Of a DNA stretch of 64,000 nt, positions 12,038 through 23,805 are shown piece after piece. The position numbers and the translations under genes are program-made. Below the pieces are notes generated by a model. The model was not told the DNA's origin, did not search any database, and was given only the letters and a program-made list of their open reading frames with translations. How positions within the stretch are numbered: position 1 is the first letter of the stretch; each line of letters opens with the position of its first letter. Source of the DNA: Budorcas taxicolor (taxonomy: Eukaryota; Chordata; Mammalia; Artiodactyla; Bovidae); contig NC_068935.1 of the NCBI RefSeq assembly GCF_023091745.1, positions 2,929,001 through 2,993,000 on the forward strand, given 5' to 3'.

Positions 12038-12970
12038 AGTTGAAATTAGAAACACAAAAAATCCAGAAAAGATTTAAAAATATATAACCTGGAAAAGGAA
12101 AATTGTCAGACTAGTATAACTTGGCTTTTAAATGATATGTACACAAAGGTTGCCATGATAACCTAGAATTTTGAGGGACCTAGACTAGGATATTAAAGGT
12201 ATACACAAGTGATAGATATAAATTCAAGTACAAAATTCAAAAAGAAAAAAAAATCTCTTAGATATTATCCTATATAATATATCTTGATCAAAGAGATAAA
12301 AACAATAATTTGGAAGGAGTGACAACAGAATGAGCAATGTATATATGAGTGGGAGATATCTGAGGAAGACCACTGCAATTACATTTTCTAAATAAGAAAA
12401 AAAATTTTCCAAAAAAATGTGAATCAAACAAAAATTATAACTACATATCAGAGTATGTATCTTTCATAAAAGAAAGATGTCAATATTTATGTACAATTTG
12501 ATTGAACTTCTGAAGTCAAAGTAAGATTCGTAAAAGTCTAGAGAAGGTAAAATACATGTTACTTGAGAAGGATGAATGATCAGATTGCTCTGTGTTGGCT
12601 CTGAAACACACTACATGATGGTTACCAGGACAGCACAGACAGAATTATGAGGGATTCTATGACATCACAGTTTCAAAAAACAGCCAACATGGCCACATTC
12701 ACACAGTGCTGGATGATCCTAAACTAGGATATTAATGGTACACTCCACTCAACTGAAGATTGAAAATAGAACATTAAAAAATGCTGATTTATGGCATAGA
12801 AGCCTTGATGGTGAAGGAGATGAGAAAAGATTAACTTAATAGGACTGATAATATAGTCAAAATTCATAGTGATGTTGCTAAAAATTGGGCTGTTACAAAT
12901 AGATTGGAAAATATTAAGAAAATATTTTTTGTCAAAGTTCAACACATGAACCAAATTAAAATTTTACCAT

Positions 12971-15661
12971 TGTTGTTGTTTATTTGCTCAGTTGTGTCCA
13001 ACTCTTTGCAGAAGGCAATGGCACCCCACTCCAGTACTCTTGCCTGGAAAATCCCATGGACGGAGGAGCCTGGTAGGCTGCAGTCCATGGGGTCGTGAAG
13101 AGTCAGACACGACTGAGCGACTTCACTTTCACTTTTCACTTTCATGCATTGGAGAAGGAAATGGCAATCCACTCCAGTGTTCTTGCCTGGAGAATCCCAG
13201 GGACGGGGGAGCCTGCTGGGCTGCCATCTATGGGGTCGCACAGAGTCAGACATGACTGAAATGACAGCAGTAGCCCAATTCTTTGCAACCACATGAACTG
13301 CAGCACACCAGTCTTCCCTTTCCTTCAATATCTCCCTGAATTTGCTCAAACTTATGTCCATTGAGTCGGTGATGTCATCCACCCATCTCATCCCCTGTCA
13401 CCCCCTTTTCCTCTTGCCCTCAATCTTTCCCAATGTCAGGGTCTTTTCCAATGAGTCAGTTCTTCTCATGAGGTGGCCAAAATATTGGAGCTTCAGATTC
13501 AGCACCAGTCCTTCCAATGAATATTCAGGACTGATTTCTTTTAAGACTGACTGGTTTGATCTCCTTGTTGTTCAAGGGATTCCCAAGAGTCTTTTCCAGC
13601 ACATTTTGAAAGCATCAGTTCTTCAATGCCCAGCCTTCTTTATGGTCCAACTCTCACATCCATGCATGACTGTTGGAAAAACCGTAGCTTTGATTATATG
13701 GACCTTTGTTGGTAAAGTGTTGGCTCTGCTTTATAATACACTGTCAAGGTTTGTCATAGCTGTTCTTCCAAGGAGCAAGTGTCTTTTAATTTCCTGGCAG
13801 CAGTCACTGTCCATAGTGATTTTGGAGCCCAAGAAAATGAAATCTGACTCTATTTCCACTCTTTCCCCATCTATTTGGCATAAAGTGATGGGACCGGATG
13901 CCATGATCATTGTTTATTGAATGTTAAGTTTTAAGCCAACTTTCTCACTCTCTTCTTTCACTTTCATCAAGAAGCTCTTTAGTTCCTCTTCACTTTCTGC
14001 CATTAAAGTCATATCATCTACATATTTAAGGTTGTTAATATTTCTCCTGGCAATCTTTATTTCAACTTGTGAGTCATTCGGCCCAGCATTTCACATGATG
14101 TACTCTGCATATAAGTTAAATAAGCGAGGTGACAATAGACAGCCTTGACGTACTCCTTTCCCAGTTTGGAACTAGTCCATTGTTTCACGTCCTGTTCTAA
14201 CTGCTCCTTCTTGTCCTGCATATAGGTTTCTCATAAGGCAAGTTAGGTGATCTAATATGCCCATATCTTTAAGAATTTTCCACAGTTTTTTGTGATCCAT
14301 ACAATCAAAGGCTTTGGCATAGTCAAAGAAGAAGTAGATGATTTTCTGGAATTCCCTTGCTTATTTTATGATCCAGTGGCTGTTGACTATTTGATCTCTG
14401 GTTCCTCTGTCTTCTCTAAATCCAGCTTGCACATCTGGAAGTTTTCAGTTCATGTACTGCTGAAGACTAGCTTGAAGGATTTTGAGCATAATATTGCTAG
14501 CATGTGGAATGAGTACAATTATACAGTAATTTGAGCATTCTTTGGCATTGCCCTTCTTTGGGATTGGAATGAAAACACCTTTTCCAGTCCTGTGGCCACT
14601 GCTGAGCTTTCCAAATTTGTTGGCATATAGAGTGCAGCACCTTAGCAGCAGCAGCATTAAGGATCTGAAATAGCTCAACTGGAATTCCATCAACTCCACT
14701 AGCATTGTTCATAGCAATGCTTATTAAGGTCCACTCAAATTAAAATTCATCCCACTCAAGCCAGGATGTCTGGCTCTAGGTGAGTGACCACACCGTTGTG
14801 GATTTCTGGGTTATTAAGGCCTTTTTTGTACTGTTCTTCTGTGTATTCTTGCCACCTCTTCTTAATCTCTTCTGCTTCTGTTAGGTCCTTACCATTTTTG
14901 TTGTTTACTGTGCTTATCTTTGCATGAAATATTCCCTTAATATATCAAATTTTCTTAAATAGATTTCTAGTATTTCCCATTCTATTATTTTTCTCTATTC
15001 CTTTGCATTGTTCACATAAGAAGAATATCTTATTTCTCCTTACTATTCTCTGGGACTCTGCATTCAGATGAGTTTATCTTTCCCTTTCTCCTATGCTTTT
15101 CGCTTCTCTTCTTTTCTCAGCTATTTGTAAGGACTCCTCAGACAACAACTTTGCCTTCTTTCATTAGCTATTCTTGAAGATGGTTTGGTCACCAACTCCT
15201 GTACAATATTATGAACCTCTGTTCATAGTTCTTCAGGTATTCTTCTACCAGTTCTAGTCCCTTGAATCTATTCATTATCTTCACCGTATAATCATAAAGG
15301 ATTTGATTTAGGTCATACCTCAGTGGGCTAGTGGTTTTCCTTGCTTTCCTCATTTTGAGCTTGAATTTTGCAATAAGGAGCCCATGATCTGAGCCACAGT
15401 CAGCTCGGGGTCTTGTTTGTGCTGACCATAGACAGCTTCTCCCTCTCTGCAAGGAACATAATCAATCTGATTTCACTATTGACCGTCTGTTGATTTCCAT
15501 ATGTAGTCATCTCTTGGGTTGTTGGAAGATGTTTGCTATGACCACTGCATTCTCTTGACAAAACTCTGTTAGCCTTTGCCCTGCTTCATTATGTATTTCA
15601 AGGCCATACTTGCCTGTTACTCCAAGTATCTCTTGACTTCCTACTTTTTGATTCCAGTTCC
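12971..15661 (-). mobile_element. BovB 3' segment of a rearranged near full-length copy
   Basis: In reverse, the sequence runs from the BovB 3' end (12971, interrupted by a BOV-A2 at 13011-13287) through the C-terminal region, the RT (motif C reads YVDD, near 14013) and the post-endonuclease linker. It stops inside the endonuclease region at 'gattccagttcc' (about 15661). Many stops, so dead. Together with the forward 5' segment at about 15941-17172 it makes one insertion flanked by AAAATTTTACCAT (12958-12970) and AAAATTTTGCCAT (17173-17185), 12 of 13 matching. The two segments are adjacent in element coordinates, as twin priming predicts. Confidence 0.92.
13011..13274 (+). mobile_element. BOV-A2 SINE nested in BovB
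   Basis: Dimeric SINE read forward, starting 'gaaggcaatggcacccc' and ending in a CAGCAGTAG tail. It is flanked by CCAACTCTTTGCA (12998-13010) and CCAATTCTTTGCA (13275-13287), 12 of 13 matching. It is therefore younger than the BovB it splits. Confidence 0.95.
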
Positions 15662-15940
15662 TCTGCCCCAGGGTGCCCCACTGCAGGGGAGAGGCCAGGG
15701 TGCAATCCACTCTTGTGCATCCTCCAACATTGGCTCCAGCCTCCTCCAGCCTCCCTTCCAAGCCACTCTAGCAGGGCTTTTGCCTTGACCTTGGGCCACA
15801 TGTTGATCAACACTTAATAGCCAGTGAAGGTTTACATGATCAACAAGGACCAGCTGTGGGACAACCAGGGCAGGGCACCAGGCATGTCCTCCAGCTATGT
15901 GGAGCAGCTGAAAGGCATGGCCCTGCAAGTTTGGGCCTGA
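15662..15940 (+). pseudogene. PPP4R3-like 5' mRNA fragment captured at a BovB junction
   Basis: The forward frame 15824-15937 encodes 38 residues that resemble the N-terminal RanBP1-like domain of protein phosphatase 4 regulatory subunit 3 (PPP4R3A/B/C, also SMEK). The shared pattern is VKVY..N.D..WD..G, then SS.YVE.LKGM.L, here seen as SSSYVEQLKGMAL. The preceding 160 bp is GC-richer than its surroundings and could be 5' UTR. Stops lie directly upstream (TAA TAG at 15815-15820), and the homology ends at a stop where BovB 5' sequence begins. It sits exactly between the reverse BovB 3' segment and the forward BovB 5' segment. It encodes no working protein. The PPP4R3 match rests on recalled family motifs; which paralogue is open. 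Confidence 0.62.
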
Positions 15941-17172
15941 AAAAACTTGGTTCACTGGAGAAGGAAATAGAAAACCACACCAGTATTCTTGCCTTGAGAA
16001 CCCCATGAACAGTATGAAAATGCAAAAATATATAACACTGAAAGATAAGTCCCCCAGGTTGGTAGGTGCAGAATATACTACTGAGGAAGAGAAGAGAAAT
16101 AGCTACAGAAAGAATTAAGAGGCTGAACCAAAGTGGAAATGATGCCTAGTTGTGTTTGTGTCTGGTGGTGAAAGTAAAGTTTGAGTCTGTAAAAAACTCT
16201 AGGAGACAGGAAGAATAAAAGAAAAGCAGGCCCTGGCAAGGGCCATAAAAGGAATTTATAATTTTTGGTAAACTGGATGCTAAGGCATGAGACTCTTGGA
16301 ACAAGTCCGGAGGGAACAGTTCGTAATCTTGAAAACAAGATATAATCCTAGGGTCAGAAAACCGACCCCAGACTGTTTCCCAACTGGCATCTCAGAGTCA
16401 CATATTTTATGTATCTGGAGGAAAATCTATAGATAAGAATGTTAGTCTTAGTTACTGATTTGTTATTGATCACTGTTTCTTAGTTACTCAGTGGTTAATG
16501 ATCAGTTTGTTCTTTGGCCCTGAATACTACATGAGTTAAACCTTAACTCGCAGCACATTCTTTCATTCACGGCTGAGAGTATAATAAACCTGGCCAGGAT
16601 TCAGTTTCAGCACCTTCACCTTGGAGTGATGTTTGTCCCCTGATCCTCACTTTTCATTGAAATCTTGTGTCTTGTTTCTCATTTTCCTGCTGCACTACAC
16701 TTTCAGAAATCCTTCTTGTTGAGCTGCTTTCAACAAAGAACAATACAGCATAAGAACCTGGAATGTTAGGTCCAGGAATCAAGGCAAATTGGAAGTGGTC
16801 AAACAGGAGATGGCAAGAGTGAATATTGACATTTAGGAATCGGTGAACAAAAATGAACTGGAATGGGTGAATTTAATTCAGATTACCATTATATCTACCA
16901 CTGGGAGCAAAAATCCCTTAGAAGCAATGATGCAGTCCTCATAGTTAACAAAAGAATCTGAAATGCTGTACTTGGTTGCAATTTCATAAATGACAGAATG
17001 GTCTTGGTTCATTTCCAAGGCAAACCATTCAACATCACAGTAATCCAAGTCTATGCCCCAACCACTAATTCCAAAGAGATGAAGTTGAACGATTCTTTGA
17101 AGAGCTACAATATCTTCTAGACTTAAAATTAAAAAAAAAAAAGTTCTTTTCATCATAGGAGAATGGAATGCA
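15941..17172 (+). mobile_element. BovB 5' segment (inverted part of the same insertion)
   Basis: Forward BovB 5' UTR ('ttcactggagaagg', near 15951) is followed by the start of the endonuclease domain after an LTR interruption: 'aacctggaatgttaggtc' at about 16756 encodes the TWNVR-like signature, though nearby frame breaks abolish function. It ends at 'gagaatggaatgcaaaa' (about 17175), the point at which the reverse segment starts. Relative to the 3' segment it is inverted. Confidence 0.9.
16188..16735 (+). mobile_element. Probable solo LTR of an endogenous retrovirus, nested in BovB
   Basis: About 545 bp of non-BovB sequence splits the BovB 5' segment. It has a TATA-like and AATAAA-type cluster at about 16578-16586 followed by a pyrimidine-rich U5-like stretch, and it may begin TG and end CA. 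No internal retroviral genes are present. Exact ends and a target duplication could not be settled because the host also reads TGTAAA at the left edge. Confidence 0.55.
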
Positions 17173-17185
17173 AAAATTTTGCCAT

Positions 17186-17830
17186 ATTTAAGGTTAATAA
17201 TTGTTGCCATTATGAGTAATAAGGAAAGCAGGCCAGCATCTACACAAAGTCAGACAAAATGTTCAGTGGAAAGGATAAAAAGAGAGACACACCAATATCC
17301 AGAAAAGGGAAAAAAATATACTGTCTATAAAGGATAAATTGTCAGACTGATTGACAACTGCTCTGAAAATGTAATTGCAAAAGTATCTGGGAATTTATGC
17401 AGAATGTTGAGCAATTCTGTGACAAAGTGTAAAACCCAAACAACTTGTGTTAGCGTCCTGAAAGATATATTCTATTCACCTGATAAATGAACATATTTAA
17501 AATTTAAAATATGACAATTTTTTAAAAAAGAATAGTGAAAGAAATGAAAAAAAAAATATGAATTATATGAACAGACAATAGAGTGACCATACAGATAATT
17601 GTGATGAAAAGGAAAAAATTTTCACAGCTAAAGTCTGAATTTTAATATAATCTCACAATTTAAGTGAATAATAATAAAGACTGTAAGACAAAGTCATTAT
17701 AGTGAAAATTTCAAAATCAAGTGTCTTTTTTGTCTTTAGCTTTGGCAAAATGATTATAATGTATCTCACTATGCATGGTATTACAGTCACACAAGACTGA
17801 ATGACAAAGAAACAATACGTTATACTGCAC
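17186..17830. repeat. Tandem array continued after the BovB insertion
   Basis: Contains the module 'atccagaaaagg' (about 17299), 'ttgtcagactga' (about 17340) and 'gcagaatgttgagcaa' (about 17399, identical to 9781-9796). It is therefore the next unit of the 9.7-12.96 kb array. Removing the 12971-17172 insertion puts it about 547 bp from the previous landmark. Confidence 0.65.
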
Positions 17831-17835
17831 CTATA

Positions 17836-18682
17836 AAGAAACGCTGGGCTGGAAGAATCATAAGCTGAAATCAAGATTGCCAGGAGAAATATCAATAACC
17901 TCTGATATACAGATGACACCACCCTTATGGCAGAAAGTGAAGAGAAACTAAAAAGCCTCTTGATGAAAGTGAAAGAGGAGAGTGAGAAAGCTGGCTTAAA
18001 GTTCAACATTCAGAAAATGAAGATCATGGCATTTGGTCCCATTACTTCATGGGAAATAGATGGGGAAACAGTGGAAACAGTGTCAGACTTTATTTTTCTG
18101 GGCTCCAAAATCACTGCAGATGGTGATTGCAGCCATGAAACTAAAAGACGCTTACTCCTTGGAAGGAAAGCTATGACCAACCTAGATAGCATATTCAAAA
18201 ACAGAGACATTACTTTGCCGACTAAGGTCCATCTAGTCAAGGCTATGGTTTTTCCAGTAGTCACGTATGGATGTGAGAGTTGGACTGTGAAGAAAGCTGA
18301 GCGCCGAAGAATTGATGCTTTTGAACTGTGGTGTGGGAGAAGACTCTTGAGTCTCTTGGACTGTAAGGAGATCCAACCAGTCCGTTCTAAAGAGATCAGT
18401 CCTGGGTGTTCTTTGGAAGGAATGATACTAAAGCTGAAACTCCTGTACTTTGGCCACCTCATGCGAAGAGTTGACTCATTGGAAAAAGGCTCTGACGTTG
18501 GGAGGGATTGGGGGCAGGAGTAGAAGGGGAAGACAGAGGATGAGATGGCTGAATGCTATCACTGACTCAATGGATGTGAGTTTGAGTAAACTCTGGAAGT
18601 TGATGATGGACAGGGAGGCCTGGCTGCAATTCATGGGGTCACAAAAGTCGGACACGTCTGAGTGACTGAACTGAACTGAACT
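17836..18682 (+). mobile_element. BovB, 5'-truncated
   Basis: Starts in the RT domain and runs to the 3' terminus (CTGAA repeats at 18666-18682). Motif C reads YTDD as in the 7.6 kb copy. The frame 17927-18523 keeps 198 codons of the C-terminal region before breaking. Confidence 0.93.
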
Positions 18683-18794
18683 GATAATGTATAATAATTA
18701 TAATACACCTTAGATTCATCTTATTGGCCTTTTGAAATTCATGGCACTGGATTTCATTTCTCAAGCCATATTTATGAACTGTCAACAAGTGTTT

Positions 18795-20318
18795 CATTTT
18801 TTAAATTTAATTGTCAATTAATTCTTATTATATTTGTTATTATATTAAATTTATGTGTGTAACAAAGTGAACACAATGTTATACATTATACTCCATTTAA
18901 AGTTATTATAAAATATTGCTTATATTCTCTGTTCTGTACAACACATATTGTAACATTTATTTTATACATATGAGTTTGTACTTCTTAATCTCTTAGCACT
19001 ATATTGCCTCTCTTCTCTTCCAACTCCTCTCTTCCATCTCCCCACTAGTAACTACTAGTTTAGTCTGTATGTGTGTGAATCTGTTTCTGTTTTGTTATAT
19101 TCATTCATTTGTTTTATATTTTACATTCCTTTATAAAGGATAATATACTGTGTATGTCTTTCTCTATCTGAATTATTTCACTAAGTCCTTGAGGTGCAAC
19201 CATGTTGTTGCCAATGGCAAAATTTTATTATTTTTACAATTGAGTAGTATTCCATATATAAATACATAGTATTTCATTTATATGTTTACATAATATATAT
19301 AGATAGATAGTACTATATATTCACCATGTCTTCTTCATCCATTCATGTGTTAATGGACACGTAAGTTACTTCCATATCTTAGCTGTTGTAAATAATGCTG
19401 CTGTGGATACTAGGGTATATGTATCTTTTCAAATTAGTGTTTTTGTTTTCTTTGAGTATACACAAGGAATGGAATTATTGGATCATATGCTAGTTCTATT
19501 TTCAGTTTTTTGAAAAACCTTCTTATTATTTCCCATAATGGCTGCACCAATTTACACACTGATCAATGTTGTACAAGAGTTCCGTTTTCTCCACATCATT
19601 GCCAACATTTGTTATTGGTGGTCTTTTTCATGATAACCATTCTCACAAATGTGAGGTGATATCACATTTTGGTTTTAATTTGTGTTTCTTTCATGATTCA
19701 TGATGTTGAGCAGCTTTTCATGTTCCTGTTGGCCATCGTATGTCTTCTTTGGGAAAAAAAAAAAAATCTATTCAGGCTTTCTGTTCATTTTTAACCAGGT
19801 TGTTCGTTTTGTTGATATTGAGTGGTAAAAGCAGGTGATATATTTTGGATATTAACTCCTATCCATCATAAAATTTGCAAATATTTTCTCCCATTCAGTA
19901 GGATGATTTTTCATTTTGTTGATAGTTTCGTGTGCAAAGACAAGTTTAATTAAGTCTCATCTGTTTATTTTTGCTTTTGTTTATTTTGCCTTAAGAGAAA
20001 GATAAAAAAAAGTTATGGTTATAATTTATGTGCTCTGCATATATTTTCTTCTAGGAATTTTATGGTTTCTAGTATTACATTTAGGTCTTTAATCCATTTT
20101 GAGCTTTTTTGTTTGTTCGTTTGTTTGTTTTGTTTTGTTTTTGTATTGTGTGAGAAAATGTTCTAATTACTTTTTCTTTTTTTTACTTTTAGCTGTCCTG
20201 TTTTCCCAGCACCACCTACTGAAGAGACTGGTTTTCCCCATTTTATTTTATATTCTTGCTTCCTTTGTCATAGATTGATTGACCATGAGTCTATGGGTTT
20301 ATTTCTGGTCTCTTTATG
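18795..20318 (-). mobile_element. Old L1, 3' UTR and ORF2 C-terminus
   Basis: In reverse, the order is 3' UTR (about 18795-19190), then ORF2 C-terminus with antisense hallmarks such as 'gagtagtattccat' (about 19242), 'ttccatatcttagctgttgt' (about 19370) and 'aatggctgcaccaattta' (about 19538). It ends near 'ctggtctctttatg' at about 20318. Much more diverged than the young L1 copies. Confidence 0.85.
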
Positions 20319-20931
20319 TTAAATTTGTGATAATATATTAGACTTCAACCAAAAAAATATCTGATATAATGTGATATTGATGTCATAATAAATATTTAAA
20401 AGATTAAATATTTTAATTTATGCATATATAGATATATACAAAGCACATAACATAATTATACATGCTTTTATTTTCTTTTAAATAAGTGTGCATTTTATTT
20501 GATTGTTTTTCTTTTTTGGCTAGGCACCTCCCTACCAGTCTTCTCTGTTAATCTATAGTAACTCTATCCAACCCAACAGGTGGAATTGTAATTTGTTGCT
20601 TTTTATGTATAATATTGCATTATATTGTACAATATAGACATAAAATATTATATTCAGTGTTTCCTATTTTTTAGTTATCATTTCTTTTCTTTCTGGATTT
20701 TTGCCAACATGAATGATACTGCAATAAATACATTTATATTAATATATCCATCCATACACTCTGATTTCATTTCTATTTACTGGTTCCCAGATACTGGGAT
20801 TGTTGAGTATTTGCTACTATTATATTATATACCTGAAATATACTTACAGGTTTTTAAACAATCTTAATGTTTTCATTATATTAATGTTATTCAGGCTTCA
20901 TACACTGAACATGTGAACTTCCTGTTATATT
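20319..20931. other. AT-rich DNA with a possible ancient L1 3' piece
   Basis: The stretch 20640-20840 ('aatgatactgcaataaatac') vaguely resembles reverse-oriented 3' UTRs of ancient L1 families. The rest is unassigned. The frame 20625-20867 has no recognisable domain. Confidence 0.35.
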
Positions 20932-21722
20932 TGTTGCTCTTTTGCCAGAACAATGTTAACAGCCTTCTGAGGCAGGAGGCAAATACCCTCTCTGCCCCAG
21001 AGTAAAAAAAAAAAATGCAGATTCATTCCCTGAGGATAGAAACTCCAAGAGGACAATAGCAGGACAATAAGGCAGGAGACTGGGCCTTGCCCAGAACACA
21101 TATATCTCATTCTCAAAGTCAGGACATCTCCCCTACCAAACATGCATAGAAAGGTTCATTGGAGGTCAAAAAAGAGTTATGTCAAGAGATATTCTACCCA
21201 TATGCCTTTTGGTAGAGTCCATCTTGGATAAAAGAGGCCTGTGTAAGCATGGGAGGATCCTGAGTTATACCAAATATGGACTGTTTAGTGCTCAGTCACA
21301 CAGGCTCAGTTGTATTCAACTCTTGGCAACGCTATGGACTCTAGCCTACCAAGCTCCTCTATTTATCCGTGGAATTTTCCAGCAAGAATATTGGAGTGGG
21401 TTTCTGTTTCCTACTTTAGAGGATCTTCCTGATCCAAGGACTGAATCTGTGTCTCTTGCACCTCTTGCATTTGCAGGCAGATCATTTACCATTGTGCCAC
21501 CTGGGAAACCCAATATAGACTGAGAACCTGGTGAGCCAAAATGATTGATTGGCCAAAGGAAACCTAGAAGAAATGCCGCATAAAAGTAATTCAAACTGCC
21601 ACGAGGTGCAACTCAGGGACTCTTCCTCTGAGTCTGCCCGTGTGTCTATCCACATGTAATGTACTGTTTTAGTCCTAATAAGTACTTTACTTGTTTCACT
21701 ACTTTCTATCTTTGTAAGAACA
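20932..21722 (+). mobile_element. Solo LTR (ERV1-like), split by a Bov-tA
   Basis: Sequence from about 20932 (TG) to 21722 (CA) has LTR texture: purine-rich U3, a CATAAAA TATA-like box at about 21578, and a degenerate polyadenylation signal near 21675 followed by a U5-like pyrimidine-rich end. A Bov-tA with its own flanking duplication interrupts it at 21284-21510. No viral genes. Ends are approximate, and no LTR target duplication was seen because a BovB abuts the right end. Confidence 0.55.
21284..21510 (-). mobile_element. Bov-tA SINE nested in LTR
   Basis: Reverse Bov-tA with the core 'gaatattggagtgggttt' near 21385 and its head at the right end. Flanked by AAATATGGACTG (21272-21283) and CAATATAGACTG (21511-21522), an aged target duplication (10 of 12). 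Confidence 0.9.
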
Positions 21723-22637
21723 ACTGACTGATTCCAGATTGGGAAAGGAGAATGGCAAGGCTGTATATTTTCACCCCACTTATTTAAATTATATGCAGAG
21801 TACATCATGCGAAATACCAGGCTGGATGAATCACAAGCTGGAATCAAGGTTGCCAAGGGAAATACCGAAAACCTCGGATATGCAGATTATACCATTCTAA
21901 TAGCAGAAAGCAAAGAGGAACTAAAGAGCCTCTTGATGACGGTGGAAGGGAAGAGTGAAAAAGCTGGCTTGAAACTCAATATTCAAAAAACTAAGATCAT
22001 GGCATTTGGTCCTATTATTTCATGGCAAATGGAAGTGGAAAAAAGAAATAGAAGCAATGACATATTTTATTTTCTAGAGCTCCAAAATCACTGTGGATGG
22101 TGACTACAGCCAAGAAATAAAGACACTTGCTTCTTGGAAGGAAAGCTATGACAAACCCAGATGGTATATTAAAAAGCAGAGACATTATTTTGCTCATAAG
22201 TGTGCATAAAGTCAAAGCTATCATTTCCAGTAGACATGTACTAATATGAAAACTGGACCATAAAGAAGGCTGAGCACCAAAGAATTGATGCTTTCGAATT
22301 GTGGTGCTGGAAAAACTCTTGAGAGTCCTATGGATTGCAAGGAAATCAAACCTGTCAATCCTAAAGGAAATAAACCTGAAAACATTGAAATGATGGATGC
22401 TGAAGCTGAAGCTCCAACACTTTGGCCACCTGATGCTAAGAGATGACTCACTGGAAAAGACCCTGATGCTAACGAGAAGGAGGGAGCAGAGGAAGAGATG
22501 CTTAGGTAGTATCACTGATTCAATGGACATGAATTTGAGCAAGCTCAGGGAGATGGTAGAGGACAGAGGAGCCTAGCATACTACAGTCCATGGGGTCACA
22601 AAGAGTCGGACATGACTTTGTGACTGAACAACAACAC
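21723..22637 (+). mobile_element. BovB, 5'-truncated, old
   Basis: Begins at the RT segment 'gactgattccagattggg', has motif C mutated to YADY (about 21880) and continues to the 3' terminus at about 22630. More diverged than most other BovB copies here. The frame 21807-22103 is a remnant. Confidence 0.9.
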
Positions 22638-23805
22638 ATGGAATAACAGCAACATACATGGAACTCATTTGACTTTGATGTGTTTTTCAGAAGCAGATAT
22701 TAAAATATCTTTTAAATTTATGTTATGGTAGTGTGTGTAAAAATATGTCTCACAATAATATACTGTATACTTAAAAGTTGCTAAGACAGTCAATCTTAAA
22801 TGTTTTCACCACATATGCACATAGACACACACAAAAGGTAACTGTGAAATAATGTATTACCTAAACATATTGTAGTAATCATTTTCCAGTATATATGTAT
22901 GTCAACTCATCACACTCTACACCTTAAATTTACACAATATTATATGATAAATATATTTCAATAAAGCTGGGGAAATTAAAATAGAAATATAAAACAGTGA
23001 AAAAATGTTTCACATCCTTTTGGCTATGTTTTGGAAATTTATATTTGCTAAGAAATAGTCTGTTTTCTCTAGAATTTTTGGTTTATTTATACATCAGCAA
23101 AGCATATGGTAATTTCTTGTCATTGATTTCACTTTTCCAGGTAAATGTATTATGGATTTTTTTTTTACTCATTTTTTTTTCCTTTGATCAGGATCATATG
23201 GAATGTAACTATATTTTTAAATGGATGAATGTGGATTGCCAGTCATCTAAAAGATATGAGAATTAACACCCAAGAAAGCAATAATTCCAGTTGTCAAAGC
23301 TGCCAATTTAGCTCCAATTATTAATAACTTGGAATATCATAAGGTGGAAAAATAAATGTAGCTTACAGTTGTTAGATTAGTGGCTGCATATTTCCATGGT
23401 ATCAGAAAAAAATATTAATTCTCAAATTTTCTGGTTACATATTAAGAAGTACATCGTTCACATGAGAAGTTCTTATTTGAGGTCTTGTTTTTACCTTGGG
23501 AATAGTCTCAATTTTATATGAGTATCTATAAGGAATATTAAAAGTATGGTCTTCTATTCATTCAAAATTACATCTGGCTTACAAAAAGAAACAACATCTC
23601 AAGAATTAACAGATTGTGTAGCATTAAATTATTACTAAACAGTTGGCACATAGAAGGAAACAATACCAATATATAAATGGAAAACAAAGAATTAACAAAT
23701 CTTTTGCCAGCTCACATATTTAAAACATTTCGACATTCTAAAAGAAAATTTTTGTTTCTAAAATTTCTTCTTTCACTATACTTTAATATAAGGAAAAAGT
23801 GTTGT
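22638..23805. other. AT-rich unclassified DNA
   Basis: No gene. A piece at 22890-22980 ending 'caataaagctggggaaat' looks like the 3' end of an old retroelement, family not resolved. Confidence 0.45.

Larger units (their letters stand above)
9700..12957. repeat. Degenerate tandem array, about 0.4-0.65 kb units (main block)
   Basis: A module 'atcc(a/t)gaaaag..ataacctggaaa..' followed by 'tcagact(a/g)', then 'gatattaaagg', then a 'gagtgacaacaga' block recurs in the same order. The 'tcagac' landmark falls at about 9721, 10127, 10564, 11360, 12107 and 12581, and a further copy at 17343 lies beyond a large BovB insertion. After removing the SINEs and BovB inserted between copies, spacings are about 406, 437, 650, 550, 474 and 547 bp. 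Copies are strongly diverged and AT-rich, with no shared reading frame. I do not recognise the family. Confidence 0.68.

Noticed and set aside
9700..12957. Possible CRISPR array or exon repeat
   Set aside because: Units are long, diverged, AT-rich and lack constant repeat/spacer sizes or a shared reading frame; this is eukaryotic DNA.
13342..13920. 192-codon forward open frame
   Set aside because: It is the antisense strand of the reverse BovB C-terminal region; identical antisense frames occur in other BovB copies (for example 46103-46657).
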